From positions 2,124,760,024 through 2,124,824,023 of the forward strand of contig OY728122.1 in the NCBI GenBank assembly GCA_963277665.1: 64,000 nucleotides of DNA, given 5' to 3'. Origin of the DNA: Viscum album. Its lineage: Eukaryota > Streptophyta > Magnoliopsida > Santalales > Viscaceae. How positions within the stretch are numbered: position 1 is the first letter of the stretch; every line of letters starts with the position of its first letter. Below, piece after piece: positions 11,710 to 23,300 of the stretch. The notes under the pieces were generated by a model. The model saw only the letters and a program-made list of their open reading frames with translations, was not told where the DNA came from and searched no databases. The position numbers were made by a program, and so were the translations under genes.

Positions 11710-13336
11710 TGTAACATCCAAGGTAAATAAAGAATAAATCATTTCCATATTTATTAATATTTACGAATTAAATATTAATTTTACTTTAACGGGGTTTCTA
11801 TGTTCGATAGCGTACCCGATACGCAACAAAGAGTTTCTTTGAAATATTACGTTGCACACTAGTAATAAAATAATATTATTTTAAATGGTAGTCAACACGT
11901 AGACGTTGTATTGGCGGGAATGAATAGAAATAACTAAAATATTATTATATATGTTTGTTAAATGTTTTTACATTTATCCAATAAAATATTAAGGCTGAAA
12001 ATATGAAAATAATTCAATTTTAGGCATATATACTCTAATTTTCACTAAAGGTCCACTTATCGCCTTTTGATGGAGAACCGTCATTAAATGTAGTTTTGGT
12101 CACTCTTATACATTCCATTGGACCAAATAAAACTCTTCTTTAGAATCAGGAAATCAAAATTTACTTTGTGTAAATTTTTGGTATTTTTCTGATAAAGTTC
12201 ATTTTTTAATGAATAGTGATAATTTTGTAATTTAACTGAAAACCACTTTTTAATCTAATTTTTTATACGATTAGATTATATTTTGAATTTTTTTTAAAGT
12301 TAAATTAGAATATATTTTTACCATTTAATCCAATAGTGGTCGTTGGAATCGATTTCACTTTGAAATTGGACTTAAACTAGTGTCAATCTTTTGGTATATA
12401 TTGTTTCATAAAAACACACTATTTGTTTTGAAAGCGGGAATTAATTATTAAATTAATTAATGCAACTTATATGTTTTGAATTTTTTAAAATAGAAATCAT
12501 TTTTTAATTCATAATATCAAATATAGATTAGGGTGAAGTTTTGGTATTTTTCTGAAAAATCATAATGTTTGATGAATAGTGAAACCACAAAGTGGTAGTT
12601 ACAAAAACTGATTTTTCGTTTAAATGGAACTTTACCACTTCTGTGATTTGAATTTCAAAAATCCAATATAAATGATTTTCATTATTAAGTAAAATGTGGT
12701 TCAATGGGATGAAAATAATTTTTGATGAAAAATAACTTTTAAGTTTTATTAATCGCAATTAAAGGTAATTAGTGCGATTTAAGGTAAAAGTGAAATTATA
12801 ATAAAATGAAAATATCTTGACACATTTCCTAACCCTATTGGATGAATCATGGCCGACCAAGACAACCCATGGGTCGATTTTTGGGACCCCATGGAGCCAC
12901 TTGGGTAAGATAATGACATTAATGCCTTTTATTTAAAGTAAAAGTAAAAAAAGACACAAACATATATTATTTTACTAAAACAACTTTTACATGGGGTTAC
13001 ACAAGTCAGATTTTTGACTATAAATATTCATTGGAAATCTAAAAAGATTTCCTACATCATATTATTTGTTCTATAATTTTTAGACATTAAATAAATTAAA
13101 TTATTTATGACATCATGATGATGCATGGATTACCTCATTATTTAACGATTTAAATAAAATGAAAAGATAATGTAACATATAAGACCTACACATGCCAAAA
13201 ACCTATTGGATGGGTGGATTTCGAACCTTTATCACCTTATACTCGAAACACATCAATGTGGGACCATTAAAATCCGAAACTCATTTGAAAATAAAGTAAC
13301 ATTTTATACCTTTCCAAGGGTGCCCCTCCTCTCCTC

Positions 13337-13346
13337 TTATAAAAGG
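13337..13346 (+). promoter_or_regulatory. TATA box, element C 5' LTR
   Basis: TTATAAAAGG lies in a C-rich context (CTCCTC before it, CCCCCACCTC after it), about 1.63 kb into the LTR. The 3' LTR has the same box at 22025-22034, and B and D have it in their sense orientation. A transcript start about 30 bp downstream is inferred, giving a long transcribed leader of about 2.4 kb before the primer site. Confidence 0.6.
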
Positions 13347-14045
13347 CCCCCACCTCTACCACCTTACCCACACCTCTCAAGCCTTTGGTTCGGCCAAGAT
13401 CTACTCATTTTATCTCTCCAAATCCCTCTATTTCTCCTAGAAGCCTCACTTTGGGAAGAATTCTTCCCAAGGAAGCCTTTGATCTCAAATCAAAATGAGT
13501 TACCCGTTTTAAAGGTATTGTTTTCTCTTGTGTTCTTTTGTTTTATTTTTCTTCTCCAACCCTCTAAAATCTTTTTATTGATTTCTTTCGTAACAACAAC
13601 AGTATCTTAAATATACTAGTAAGTTTTTATGAGAAGGATTAGAGCTACACCAACACACACCTACATCTAATGGTGAAAGAACATACTGTTTCCGTGGATG
13701 GTGAATTTCTGCCTCATGAAATGATGATTGTTCAACACTCATATAACACCTTCAAAGGTGGCCATTAAGATGTAACTATATTTATATATGATATATAATA
13801 TTTTTTTGTTTTCCTTAAGCTTATTTATTTTTCATTTATGTCATACCTTTATAGTTTCCATTATGGGTAAACGCGATATGTTCAATTTAGGAAGTGCGGA
13901 CTACCTCCCCCTCAAAGTGATTTGATTCGTTAATGCCATATGTGTGACGTATAAAGGATGGATTTAAAGTTATTATATATTATGTTATACTGTAATTATT
14001 ATATAACTTTATATAATTATTATTTCTTTTCATTAATTTATGAGA

Positions 14046-14440
14046 TAGAAATGAAAGTAGCGTTCATGCGTACGTATGACTTACTGTCTCCATGAACGGT
14101 GCATTTCATTTCTTATCCCCTAATGTAATGTACTATTATAAGTACATATATATAGTGGATATATATGATGTATGTTACATATAAATGATGAATATAATTC
14201 TGAAATTAAAATATACATATATCTCATTTAGTTTTAATTCCATTAATATGACATAGAAATGAAAGTAGCGTTCATGCGTACGTACTGCTTACCGTCTCCA
14301 TGAACGGTGCATTTCATTTATTACCTCTAAATGATTATGTAATATTATAAATACATGTATATTCTGGATATATATGATATATATGATATCAAAATCATGA
14401 ATATCATTTTGTATATAATGAAACTTTGAACACACGAACA
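14046..14440 (+). repeat. Tandem duplication with two stem-loop modules, C 5' LTR
   Basis: Two copies of a unit of about 208 bp start near 14046 and 14254, each opening with ATAGAAATGAAAGTAGCG. Each contains an 8-bp inverted repeat CGTTCATG...CATGAACG spanning 38 bp (14061-14098, 14269-14306) around CGTACGTA-like sequence and CCGTCTCC or CTGTCTCC, followed by GGTGCATTTCATTT. AT-rich sequence with TATATGATATA fills the rest. The arms pair perfectly in both copies. Confidence 0.75.
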
Positions 14441-14932
14441 ACATGTAATTGTTAGAAGTCCACTTTCGACTTAAGAACCAAATATCGACAAAACAAACAT
14501 TATTAACTTAAATGATTACATAATGTTTATAACATGGAAATAAGTGATATAAAAGGAATAATAATCTTGAAAAAGGTTCTTAAGAAAGTAGAAATTAACT
14601 TTAGTTTATTATTCAGGAGATTAAAGAGCAATCGAGTCACGTCGGACACGAGGTAAGGGACTTCGTCTTAATCTCCTTTCATTAAGGAATATTTTGTTTT
14701 ATACACAACATTCTTTTATACGGTGTATAAACCCCATTGAATTTTAATTTTATTCAAAAGGAATCTTTCTATATGAATCATTTTACTAAACAACAAAAAG
14801 GAATGTTTCTTTTAACGTACGCGGTGACAATAACTTTTTCCGCCGCCTCGAGTATTATTTTGTCTTTGGCTTCCTCAATAAGCCATAATGTTTTTTAAAA
14901 TGAAATAAATACCATACACTCTTTTATGTATT

Positions 14933-15232
14933 TTGATATTGAAAATGGTTTTTATAATGGATTTGTTATGTCAACATATTAAAGTGAAATATTGTGATCA
15001 AAGTTTGGAAATGTTTTCTTTCCATTATATTTGTTTTATGTCTTATGATTTTATAATGGTAATTGGACATTTGATGGGTGGTTACATGATAAACCGTATG
15101 ACGGGTGGTGCCGTGAATACCAGGACAGGTGGTTACGTTATAACCTCCAATGCATTGGGTATGGAAGTCGGCCGTATGGTTATTCCATTAAATGATATGT
15201 GTGGAAGTCGACCAGATGGTTATTCCACTTAA
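14933..15232 (+). other. 99-codon open frame inside C LTR, probably non-coding
   Basis: An ATG-to-stop frame of 99 codons in the LTR's 3' part, with a matching frame of the same length in the other LTR (23620-23919). The second half carries GGYVITSNALGMEVGR and a duplicated GTGGAAGTCG-CC-TATGGTTATTCCA block, so it is partly low-complexity. No family is recognised. Conservation between the LTRs of one element follows from copying and is not evidence of selection. Confidence 0.3.
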
Positions 15233-15744
15233 GTATGTTTATGTCCCAAGTTACCTTTATATGTTATGTGTTCTTTATATGGGTTTTATGGTAATATTTT
15301 GGTTAAAAAAAGGTTAAGTAATGATCTTTTATTCAATGAAGAGTTTTTTACTACTTCATAAAGGTGAAAAGTATTACTTTCATAAAGTATACATGGCTTA
15401 CTTGTTGTTTTGAAAAACTAAAAGTTTTCATTCTTTTTGTATCCATTACTGAGATTTTTATGCTCACCCCATGTTTTTTTGAAATGTTTTTCACAGGACT
15501 TAATGTGGAATAGTGTCAAGGATGGGATCAAGATAAAGTCATGTTATATAAAATATGGAACTAGACATGTTTCTTTTTAAGAGTTTTTATTTTATTGAAA
15601 CTTAGTGTAAGTGTCTACTTTTTATCTTTTGAGATGTAATAGTTAAGATTTAATTCTCTAAAACTCTAAACCTGAAAAGATCCTCAATGAGAATTATTCA
15701 TTTAAATCAATGTTAAGTAATGTTTAATGCTGGAGCCTTATAGT

Positions 15745-15760
15745 TGGTATCAAAGGTCAG
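15745..15760 (+). other. Primer binding site of element C
   Basis: TGGTATCAAAGGTCAG begins two bases after the LTR end and resembles the initiator-Met PBS TGGTATCAGAGCCAG. Confidence 0.75.
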
Positions 15761-15871
15761 TTTAGACAAATTTAGGAGTTAGAAAATTGTTAAATTATAA
15801 GTTAATTTATGGTATGATTGAAATGATATAACATTTAAAGATTACCATGTTGCTTCACCTAAGATATTTCT

Positions 15872-17359
15872 ATGTTCAGAATGGTTTTTCACAGAGGAAA
15901 CAAAGCAGCTATGTTGGGACGACATCATGAAGAAGATAACCTTCCAAATCAGCAACCCAAGATGGTCGGAATCGGAACTGAATAGTTTGTTGCAGTAATG
16001 GCACAGTTGACTCAGGATATAAATGGTGGTGGTATCCATGCACGAGATCAGCCAGATCAACCACAGAGGAACATGTCAGTGGTGGAACATTTCATGAGGT
16101 AACATCCCCCATCATTCAGAGGATAATCTGACCCTGTGCTAGCTGTAGGGTGGATTAAAGCACTGGAGAAGATTTTTGATGTCATGGGGTGTTCAGAACA
16201 TCAAAAGGTTAGTCTTGTTGTTTACCGTTTTGAAGGTGAAGCAGATCAGTGGTGGTCGATGATGAAAAATATTAGGGATATTGATGATATTGATGATCTT
16301 CACTAGGAAGAATTCAAAGGTATGTTTCTTGAGAAATATTTTCCTAATGTGGTTCGTCTTTGGATGGAAAATAAATTCCTAGAATTGAGGCTGGAGGATG
16401 ATTCAGTGGCTGCTTATGAAGCAAAGTTCACTCGTTTGACAAGGTATACTCCAAACATCATACGAGATCTTGATAGTAAAATCAACATTTTTTACTCAGG
16501 GTTAAAGAAGAGGTATCAAAGGACTTTAGCTTCTCGTGAGTTAAAAAGCTATTAAAAACTTATTCGATGTGCGGAGAAGGTGGAAATGGAGTTTGCCGAT
16601 GATCAGGTGATCTTTGAAAAACAACAGAATAAGAGGTCCAGTTGGCAGGAAAAGGGGAAGAATTCATCAAAGAAACAAGGAGGAAAGAAAACCAAATATC
16701 CATCCTATGAGAAGTGTGGTAAAATGCATCCGGGAGAATATTTATCCAAGTATGGAAAGTGCTTTCGGTGTGGTAAGTCTGGTCATATTTCTTGTAGCTG
16801 TAATGAAGATGAACAAGCAGGCAATGAAAAGCCAGCGGTAAGATGTTTTAAGTGTGATGAAATGGGTCATTATGAAAATGAGTGTCTAACGAAGAACTCA
16901 ACTGGCAGAAAGCAGCCAGACTACAAGCAGAAAGGGGTGGTGAAATCCTTTGCAACTACTTCAGCAGATGTTGGGCCATCGAATGATGTAGTATCAGGTA
17001 CACTGTTTGTTTGTTCAGATTATGCCAATGTGTTGTTTGATTAAGGGTCTACACATTCTTTCATTTATGAGAAGTTTTCTAGTAAATTGGAAATTCCATA
17101 TCAAGATATGAATCCTGAACTTATGGTAAAAACACCCGGAGGGAATGTTGAGACAAAAAGAAATTATAAGAACCTTCATATCCTTGTGTGCGGAAAGAAT
17201 CTACCAGAAAACCTTATTGTTGTGCCTATAGTAGAGTTTGATGTTATTTTGGACATGGATTGGATTTCTGTTTATCATGATAAGATTGACTGCAGAGCTA
17301 AAATGGTTTCTTTTCAGAATGTTTTTAGTTTGTTTACAAGAATGAACCCTTTCTTTTGA
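15872..17359 (+). pseudogene. gag-pol: Element C gag and aspartic protease, stops but almost no frameshift
   Basis: One reading frame from the ATG at 15872 (MFRMVFHRGNKA). The gag core includes VEHFMR then PPSFRG, GWIKALEKIFDVMGC, YRFEGEADQWW and EYLSKYGKCFRCGKSGHISC. There are two CCHC zinc knuckles (CFRCGKSGHISCSC and CFKCDEMGHYENEC), with a third, degenerate one before them. The protease follows: VLFD, a TAA at 17042-17044 exactly at the serine position of the D-S-G active site, then GSTHSFIYEKF, and later VEFDVILDMDW. At least five more stops interrupt gag. Between about 17345 and 17435 the reading shifts briefly ([20 protein letters not shown] in another frame) and returns at an A-run. 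Confidence 0.9.
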
Positions 17360-17392
17360 TAACATATCAGGAAGTTGAGAAACTAGTAAAAG

Positions 17393-18958
17393 ATGGAAAT
17401 GAATGTTACCAATCACATGTTGTTGAAAATAAAAAAAACTGTTCAGATTAATGATGTGCTAGTGGTAAATGAGTATCTTGATGTTTTTCCTGATGAGTTT
17501 CCTGGTATTATTCATGATCGAGAAGTTGAATTTACTATTGAATTAGTTCCTGATTCTAAGCCAATTTCAAAACCCCCTTACCGAATGTCTCAAGTTGAAC
17601 TTTTAGAGTTAAAGAAGCAATTGCAGGAGTTATTAGATAAAGGTTTCATTCGACCTAGCACATCACCATGGGGTGCTCCTGTCTTGTTTGTTAAAAAGAA
17701 AGATGGTTCAATGAGACTTTTCATTGATTATAGAGCCTTGAATAACATTACTGTTAAGAACAAGTATCCTTTGCCTCATATCGATGATTTGTTTGATTAG
17801 ATCTAGGGAGCTGTGTATTTTTTGAAGATTGAGTTGAGGTCGGGGTACCATCGGTTGAATGTAAAAGAAGTATACATTCCGAAGACTGTGTTCCGTACTA
17901 GATATGGCCATTATGAATTTGTAGTTATGCCTTTTGGGTTAACCAATGCACCTACTGTATTCATGGACCTTATGAATAGAATTTTCCATGCGTTCTTGGA
18001 TAAGTTTTTGGTTTTTTTCATCGATGATATTTTGGTGATTTCTAAAAGTAAAGAGGAGCATGGAAGTCATTTAAGGGTTATCTTTCTAACCTTAAAAGAA
18101 AAGCAACTGTATGGAAAATTCAGCAAGTGTGAGTTTTGGTTACAACAAATTTCTTTCCTTGGTCACATTGTTTCAAAAAATGGCATAACTGTTGATCCTA
18201 CTAAAACAAAAGTTGTTGAAGAATGGCCAAGACCCACAAATGTAACCAAGATCTGTAGTTTTCTTGGTTTGGAAGGTTACTACAGAAGGTTTGTTGAAAA
18301 GTTTTCACAGTTATCTAGTCCATTTACTATGCTAACTTGGAAGGGTGTTAAGTTTATCTGGACAAAAGAATGTGATGATTGTTTTTGGGAGTAAAAAAGA
18401 AGATTGGTGAATGCTCCAGTTTTGGAACTTCCTTCTAGGAATGGTGAGTTTGTTATATACAATGATTCTTCGTTGAAGGGACTTGGATGTGTCCTTATGC
18501 AGAATGATCAGGTAATTTCATATGATTCACGTCTGTTGAAAACTAATGAGGTAAATTACCCTACACATGACTTGGAATTAGCTGCTGTTGTTTTTGCTCT
18601 AAAAATTTGGAGGCATCATTTGTGTGGAGTAAAGTGTGAAATATATACTGATCACAAAAGTTTAAAGTATATATTCACTCAGAAATAATTAAACATGAGA
18701 CAAAGGAGATGGATGGAATTAATCAAGGATTATGATTGTACAATACATTACCATTCGGGAAAAGAAAATAAAGTGGATGATGCTTTGAGTCAAAAAAGTA
18801 ATGCTTCATTAATAATTTTGCGTTTGGAACATGATCCTTTGGTTAAGGATTTGATGAAATTTGGCATAGAAGTTGTTGGTGCAGGAAGTTCTTCTGTTTT
18901 GTTTCAGGTATCAGTGAGATCATCTCTATCAGACAGAATTAAGCAAGTATAGAAGCAA
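17393..18958 (+). pseudogene. pol: Element C reverse transcriptase and RNase H
   Basis: Continues in the same frame as gag. The linker [15 protein letters not shown] leads into RT ([18 protein letters not shown], then [17 protein letters not shown]). Two CAG-to-TAG-type stops lie at the DLFD-x-I-x-GA site (about 17801-17809). The palm has an intact catalytic FIDD at 18017-18028, and [20 protein letters not shown] marks the thumb. RNase H (18404-18688) shows [32 protein letters not shown] and [11 protein letters not shown]. Only isolated stops break it; no indel is obvious. It resembles Tekay/Del chromoviruses. Confidence 0.92.
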
Positions 18959-20350
18959 GACAGCGAGTTACAGAAAAAGGTAGAGCTGGTTCAGAAGGGT
19001 AAGTTTCCTGAATTCAACATTGATAATGGTTGTGTTTTGAGATTTGGGAAGAGATTGTGTAAGCCTTGTGATTCATAGTTGACGAGAGAGTTGTTATGTA
19101 AAGCTCATAGTTCTACATTTTCAGTTCATCCAGGAAGTACTAAGATGTATAGAGATCTTCGGGAGTATTACTGGTGGGACAGAATGAAGAGGGATATTAC
19201 TGATTTTACTATGAAGTGTTTGACATTTCAACAGGTTAAAGTAGAGCGGAAGTTACCGAAAGGGATGCTTTAGCCTTTACCAGTACCATAGTGGAAATGA
19301 GAGAATATATCCATGGACTTCACTGTGGGATTGCCGAAGACACCTCGAGGTAATAATGCAATCTGGGTTATTGTTGATAGCTTGACTAAATCTACTCATT
19401 TAATTCCTATTTGAGATACTTTCTCTCTAGATAAAATTTCTCGATTGTTTCTTAAAGAGATAGTCAGGTTTCATGGAGTTCTCCTATCCATTGTATCTGA
19501 TCGTGATCCCAGGTTTACTTCTAACTTTTGGAAGGGCCTTCAGAAGTCGTTGGGTACTGAATTAAATTTTAGTACAGATTTTCATCCGCAATCAGATGGG
19601 CAGTCAGAACGAATGATTAATACTTTGGAGGATATGCTACGTGCTTGTTCTATGGATTATCAGGGAAGTTGGGACCAACATCTTTCTTTGGTTGAATTTT
19701 CATATAATAACAGTTTTCATTCCAGTATACAGATGGCTCCGTTTGAGGCATTATATGGGAAGCGGTGTTGAAATCCATCTTTTTGGGATGAAGTGGGTGA
19801 AAGGAAACTGATGGGACCAGAATTGGTAGAAGAGATGGCAGAAAAAGTTCAGTTGATTCAGAAACACATGAGAACAGCTCAGAGAAGACAAAAATGTTAT
19901 GCAGACAATAGGAGGAAGGATCTCTCTTTCGAGGTAGGTGATCATGTTTTTCTCAAAGTCTCACCGTGGAAAAGTGTGATGCGATTTGGTAAGAAAGGAA
20001 AGTTGAGTCCAAGGTTCATTGGACCATATGAAATTATAGAGAAGGTCGGATCAGTTGTATACAGAGTGGCATTACCTCTAAGTTTATCTCATGTACACAA
20101 TGTTGTTCATGTTTTAATGTTAAGGAAGTATATTCCAGATCCATCTCATGTTTTGTGCCCAGAGGCAGTTCAGTTGGAAGAGAATATCTCTTATGAAGAA
20201 CAACCGGTCCAGGTTCTTAACCGAAGAGAGAAAGTTTTGGAAAATAAGGTAATTCACTAGGTAAAGGTTTTTTGGAAAAACCATATGGTTGAAGAGGCAA
20301 CGTGGGAATCTGAAAATGCTATGAGGGATAAATACCCCCACTTATTTTGA
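18959..20350 (+). pseudogene. pol: Element C integrase with chromodomain
   Basis: Same frame as the rest of pol. The HHCC region (about 19106-19250: AHSSTFSVHPGSTKMYRD, YWWDRMKRDI, KCLTFQQVK) has the last cysteine changed to phenylalanine. The DDE core shows [28 protein letters not shown] and FHPQSDGQSERMINTLEDML, so all three acidic positions are present. The GPY/F region follows (FEVGDHVFLKVSPWK, LSPRFIGPYEI). The end is VKVFWKNHMVEEATWE, a chromodomain core, closing at TGA 20348-20350. Stops at Q, R and W codons look like C-to-T or G-to-A changes. Confidence 0.92.
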
Positions 20351-20382
20351 TAAGTCAATAAAATTGTGAGGACGTAATTCCC

Positions 20383-20396
20383 AAAAGGGGGAAGGA
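20383..20396 (+). other. Polypurine tract of element C
   Basis: AAAAGGGGGAAGGA sits directly before the 3' LTR start TGTAACATCC. Confidence 0.85.
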
Positions 20397-23300
20397 TGTA
20401 ACATCCAATGTAAATAAAGAATAAATAATTTCCATATTTATTATTATTTACTAATTAAATATTAATTTTACTTTAATGGGGTTGCTATGTTCGATAGCGT
20501 TCCCGATACGCAACAAAGAGTTTCTTTGAAATCTTACGTTGCACACTAGTAATAAAATAATATTATTTTAAATGGTAGTTAACAGGTAGCTGTTGTATTG
20601 GAGGGAATGAATAGAAATAACTAAAATGTGATTATATATGTTTGTTAAATGTTTTTACATTCATCCAATAAAATATTAAGGCTTAAAATACGAAAAGAAT
20701 TCAATTTTAGACATATATACTCTAATTTTCACTAAAGGTCCACTTATCGCCTTTTGATGGAGAACCGTAATTAAATATAGTTTTGGTCACTCTTATACAT
20801 TCTATTTGACCAAATAAAACTCTTCTTTAGAATCAGGACATCAAAATTTACTTTGTGTAAATTTTTGGTATTTTTCTGATAAAGTTCATTTTTTAGTGAA
20901 TAGTGAAAAATGTTGTATTTTAATTCAAAAACACTTTTTAATCTAATTTGTTTATATGATTATATTATATTTTTAATTGGTTTTAAAGTGAAATTAGAAT
21001 ATATTTTTACCATTTAATCCAATAGTGGTCGTTGGAATTGATTTCACTTTGAAATTGGACTTAAACTAGTGTCAATCTTTTGATATATATTGTTTAATAA
21101 AAACACGCTATTTGTTTTGACAGTGGGAATTAATTATTAAATTAATTAATCCAAATTACATGTTTTGAATTTTTTAAAATAGACATCATTTTTGAATTCG
21201 GAATATAAAATATAGCTTAGGGTGTAGTTTTGGTATTTTTCTGAAAAACCATAATTTTTGATGAATAGTGAAACCACAAAGTGGTAGTTACAAAAACTGA
21301 TTTTTCGTTTAAATGGAACTTTACCACTTCTGTGATTTGAATTTAAAAAATCCAATATAAATGATTTTCATTATTAAGTAAAATGTTGTTCAATGGGATG
21401 AAAATAATTTTTGATGAAAAGTAACTTTTAATTTTTATTAATCACGATTAAAGGTAATTAGTGTGATTTAAGGTAAAAATGATATTATAATAAAATGAAA
21501 ATATCTGGACACATGTCCTAAACCTATTGGATGAGTCATGGACAACCAAGAAAACTCATTGGTCAATTTCTGGGACCCCATGGAGCCACTTGGGTAAGAT
21601 AATGACTTTAATGCCTTTTATTTAAAGTAAAAGTAAAAAAGACACAAACATGTATTGTTTTACTAAAACAATTTTTACATGGGGGTAAACAAGTCATATT
21701 TTTTACTATAAATATTAATTGGAAATCTAAAAAGATTTAAAAAATCATAGTATTTTTTGTATAATTTTTAGACATTAAATAAATTAAATTATTTATGACA
21801 TCATGATGATGCAGCGATTACCACATTATTTAACGATTTAAATAAAATGAAACGATAATGTAAAATCTAAGACCTAAACCTGTCAAAAACCTATTGGATG
21901 TGTGTATTTCTAACCCTTAACACCTGATCCTAGAAACACATCAATGTGGGACCATTAAAATCCGAAAATCATTTGAAAATAAAGTAACATTTTATACCTT
22001 TCCAAGGGTGCCCCTCCTCTCCTCTTATAAAAGGCCCCCACCTCTACCTCCTTACCCACACCTCTCAAGCCTTTGGTTCGGCCAAGCTCTTCTCATTTTA
22101 TCTCTCCACATCCCTCTATTACTCCTAGAAGCATCCCTTTGGGCAGAAGTCTTCCCAAGGAATCCTTTGATATCAAATCAAAAGGAGTTACCCGTTTTAA
22201 AGGTAGTGTTTTCTCTTGTGTTCTTTTGTTTTATATTTCTTCTCCAACCATCTAAAATATTTTTATTCATTTATTTTGTAAGAAAACCAGTATCTTCCAT
22301 ATACTAGGATGTTTTTATGAGAATTATTAGTGCTACAAATACACACACCTACATCTAATGGTTAAATAACATACTGTTTCCGTGGATGGCGAATTTCTGC
22401 CTCACGAAACGATGATTGTTCAACACTCATATAACACCATCAAAGTTGAACATTAAGATGTAACTATATTTATATATGATATATAATATTTCTATGTTTT
22501 CCTTAAGCTTATTTATTTTTCATTTATGTCATACCTTTATGGTTTCCATTATGGGTAAACGCAATATCTTCATTTTAGGAAGTGCGGACTACCGCCCCCT
22601 CAAAGTGATTTGATTCGTTAATGCCATATGTGGGATGAATAAAGGATGGATTTAAAGTTATTATATATGATGTTATACTGGAATTATAATATACCTTTAT
22701 ATCATTATTATTTCTTTCCATTAAAGTATGAGATAGAAATGAAAGTAGCGTTCATGCGTACGTACGGCTTACTGTCTCCAAGAACGGTGCATTTCATTTC
22801 TTATCCCCAAATGTAATGTACTATTATAAGTACATATATATAGTGGATATATATGATTTATGTTACATCTATATGATGAATATAATTTTGGAATTAAAAT
22901 ATACATATCTCTCATTTAGTTTTAATTCCATTAATATGACATAGAAATGAAAGTAGCGTTCATGCGTACGTACGACTTACCGTCTCCATGAACGGTGCAT
23001 TTCATTTCTTACCTCTAAATGATTATGTAATATTATAAATACATGTATATTATGGATATATATGATATATATGATATCCAAATCATGAATATAATTCTGG
23101 ATATAATGAACCTTTGACCACACGAACAACATGTAATTGTTAGAAGTCCACTTTCGACTTAAGAAACAAATATAGACAAAACAAACATTATTAACTTAAA
23201 TGATTAAATAATGTTTATAACATGGCAATAAGTGATATAAAAGGAATAATAAGCTTGAATAAGGTTCTTAATCAAGTATAAATTAACTTTATTTTATTAT

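Larger units (their letters stand above)
11710..15742 (+). repeat. Element C 5' LTR
   Basis: It begins TGTAACATCC and ends GAGCCTTATA just before the primer site. It contains repeated blocks of the type GGTATTTTTCTGA-AAAGTTCATTTTT-AATGAATAGTG (about 12175-12230 and 12535-12590), a TATA box at 13337-13346, decayed stem-loop-like stretches near 13690 and 13895, two clear stem-loop modules (14061-14098, 14269-14306) in a tandem unit of about 208 bp, and a 99-codon open frame at 14933-15232. Confidence 0.95.
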
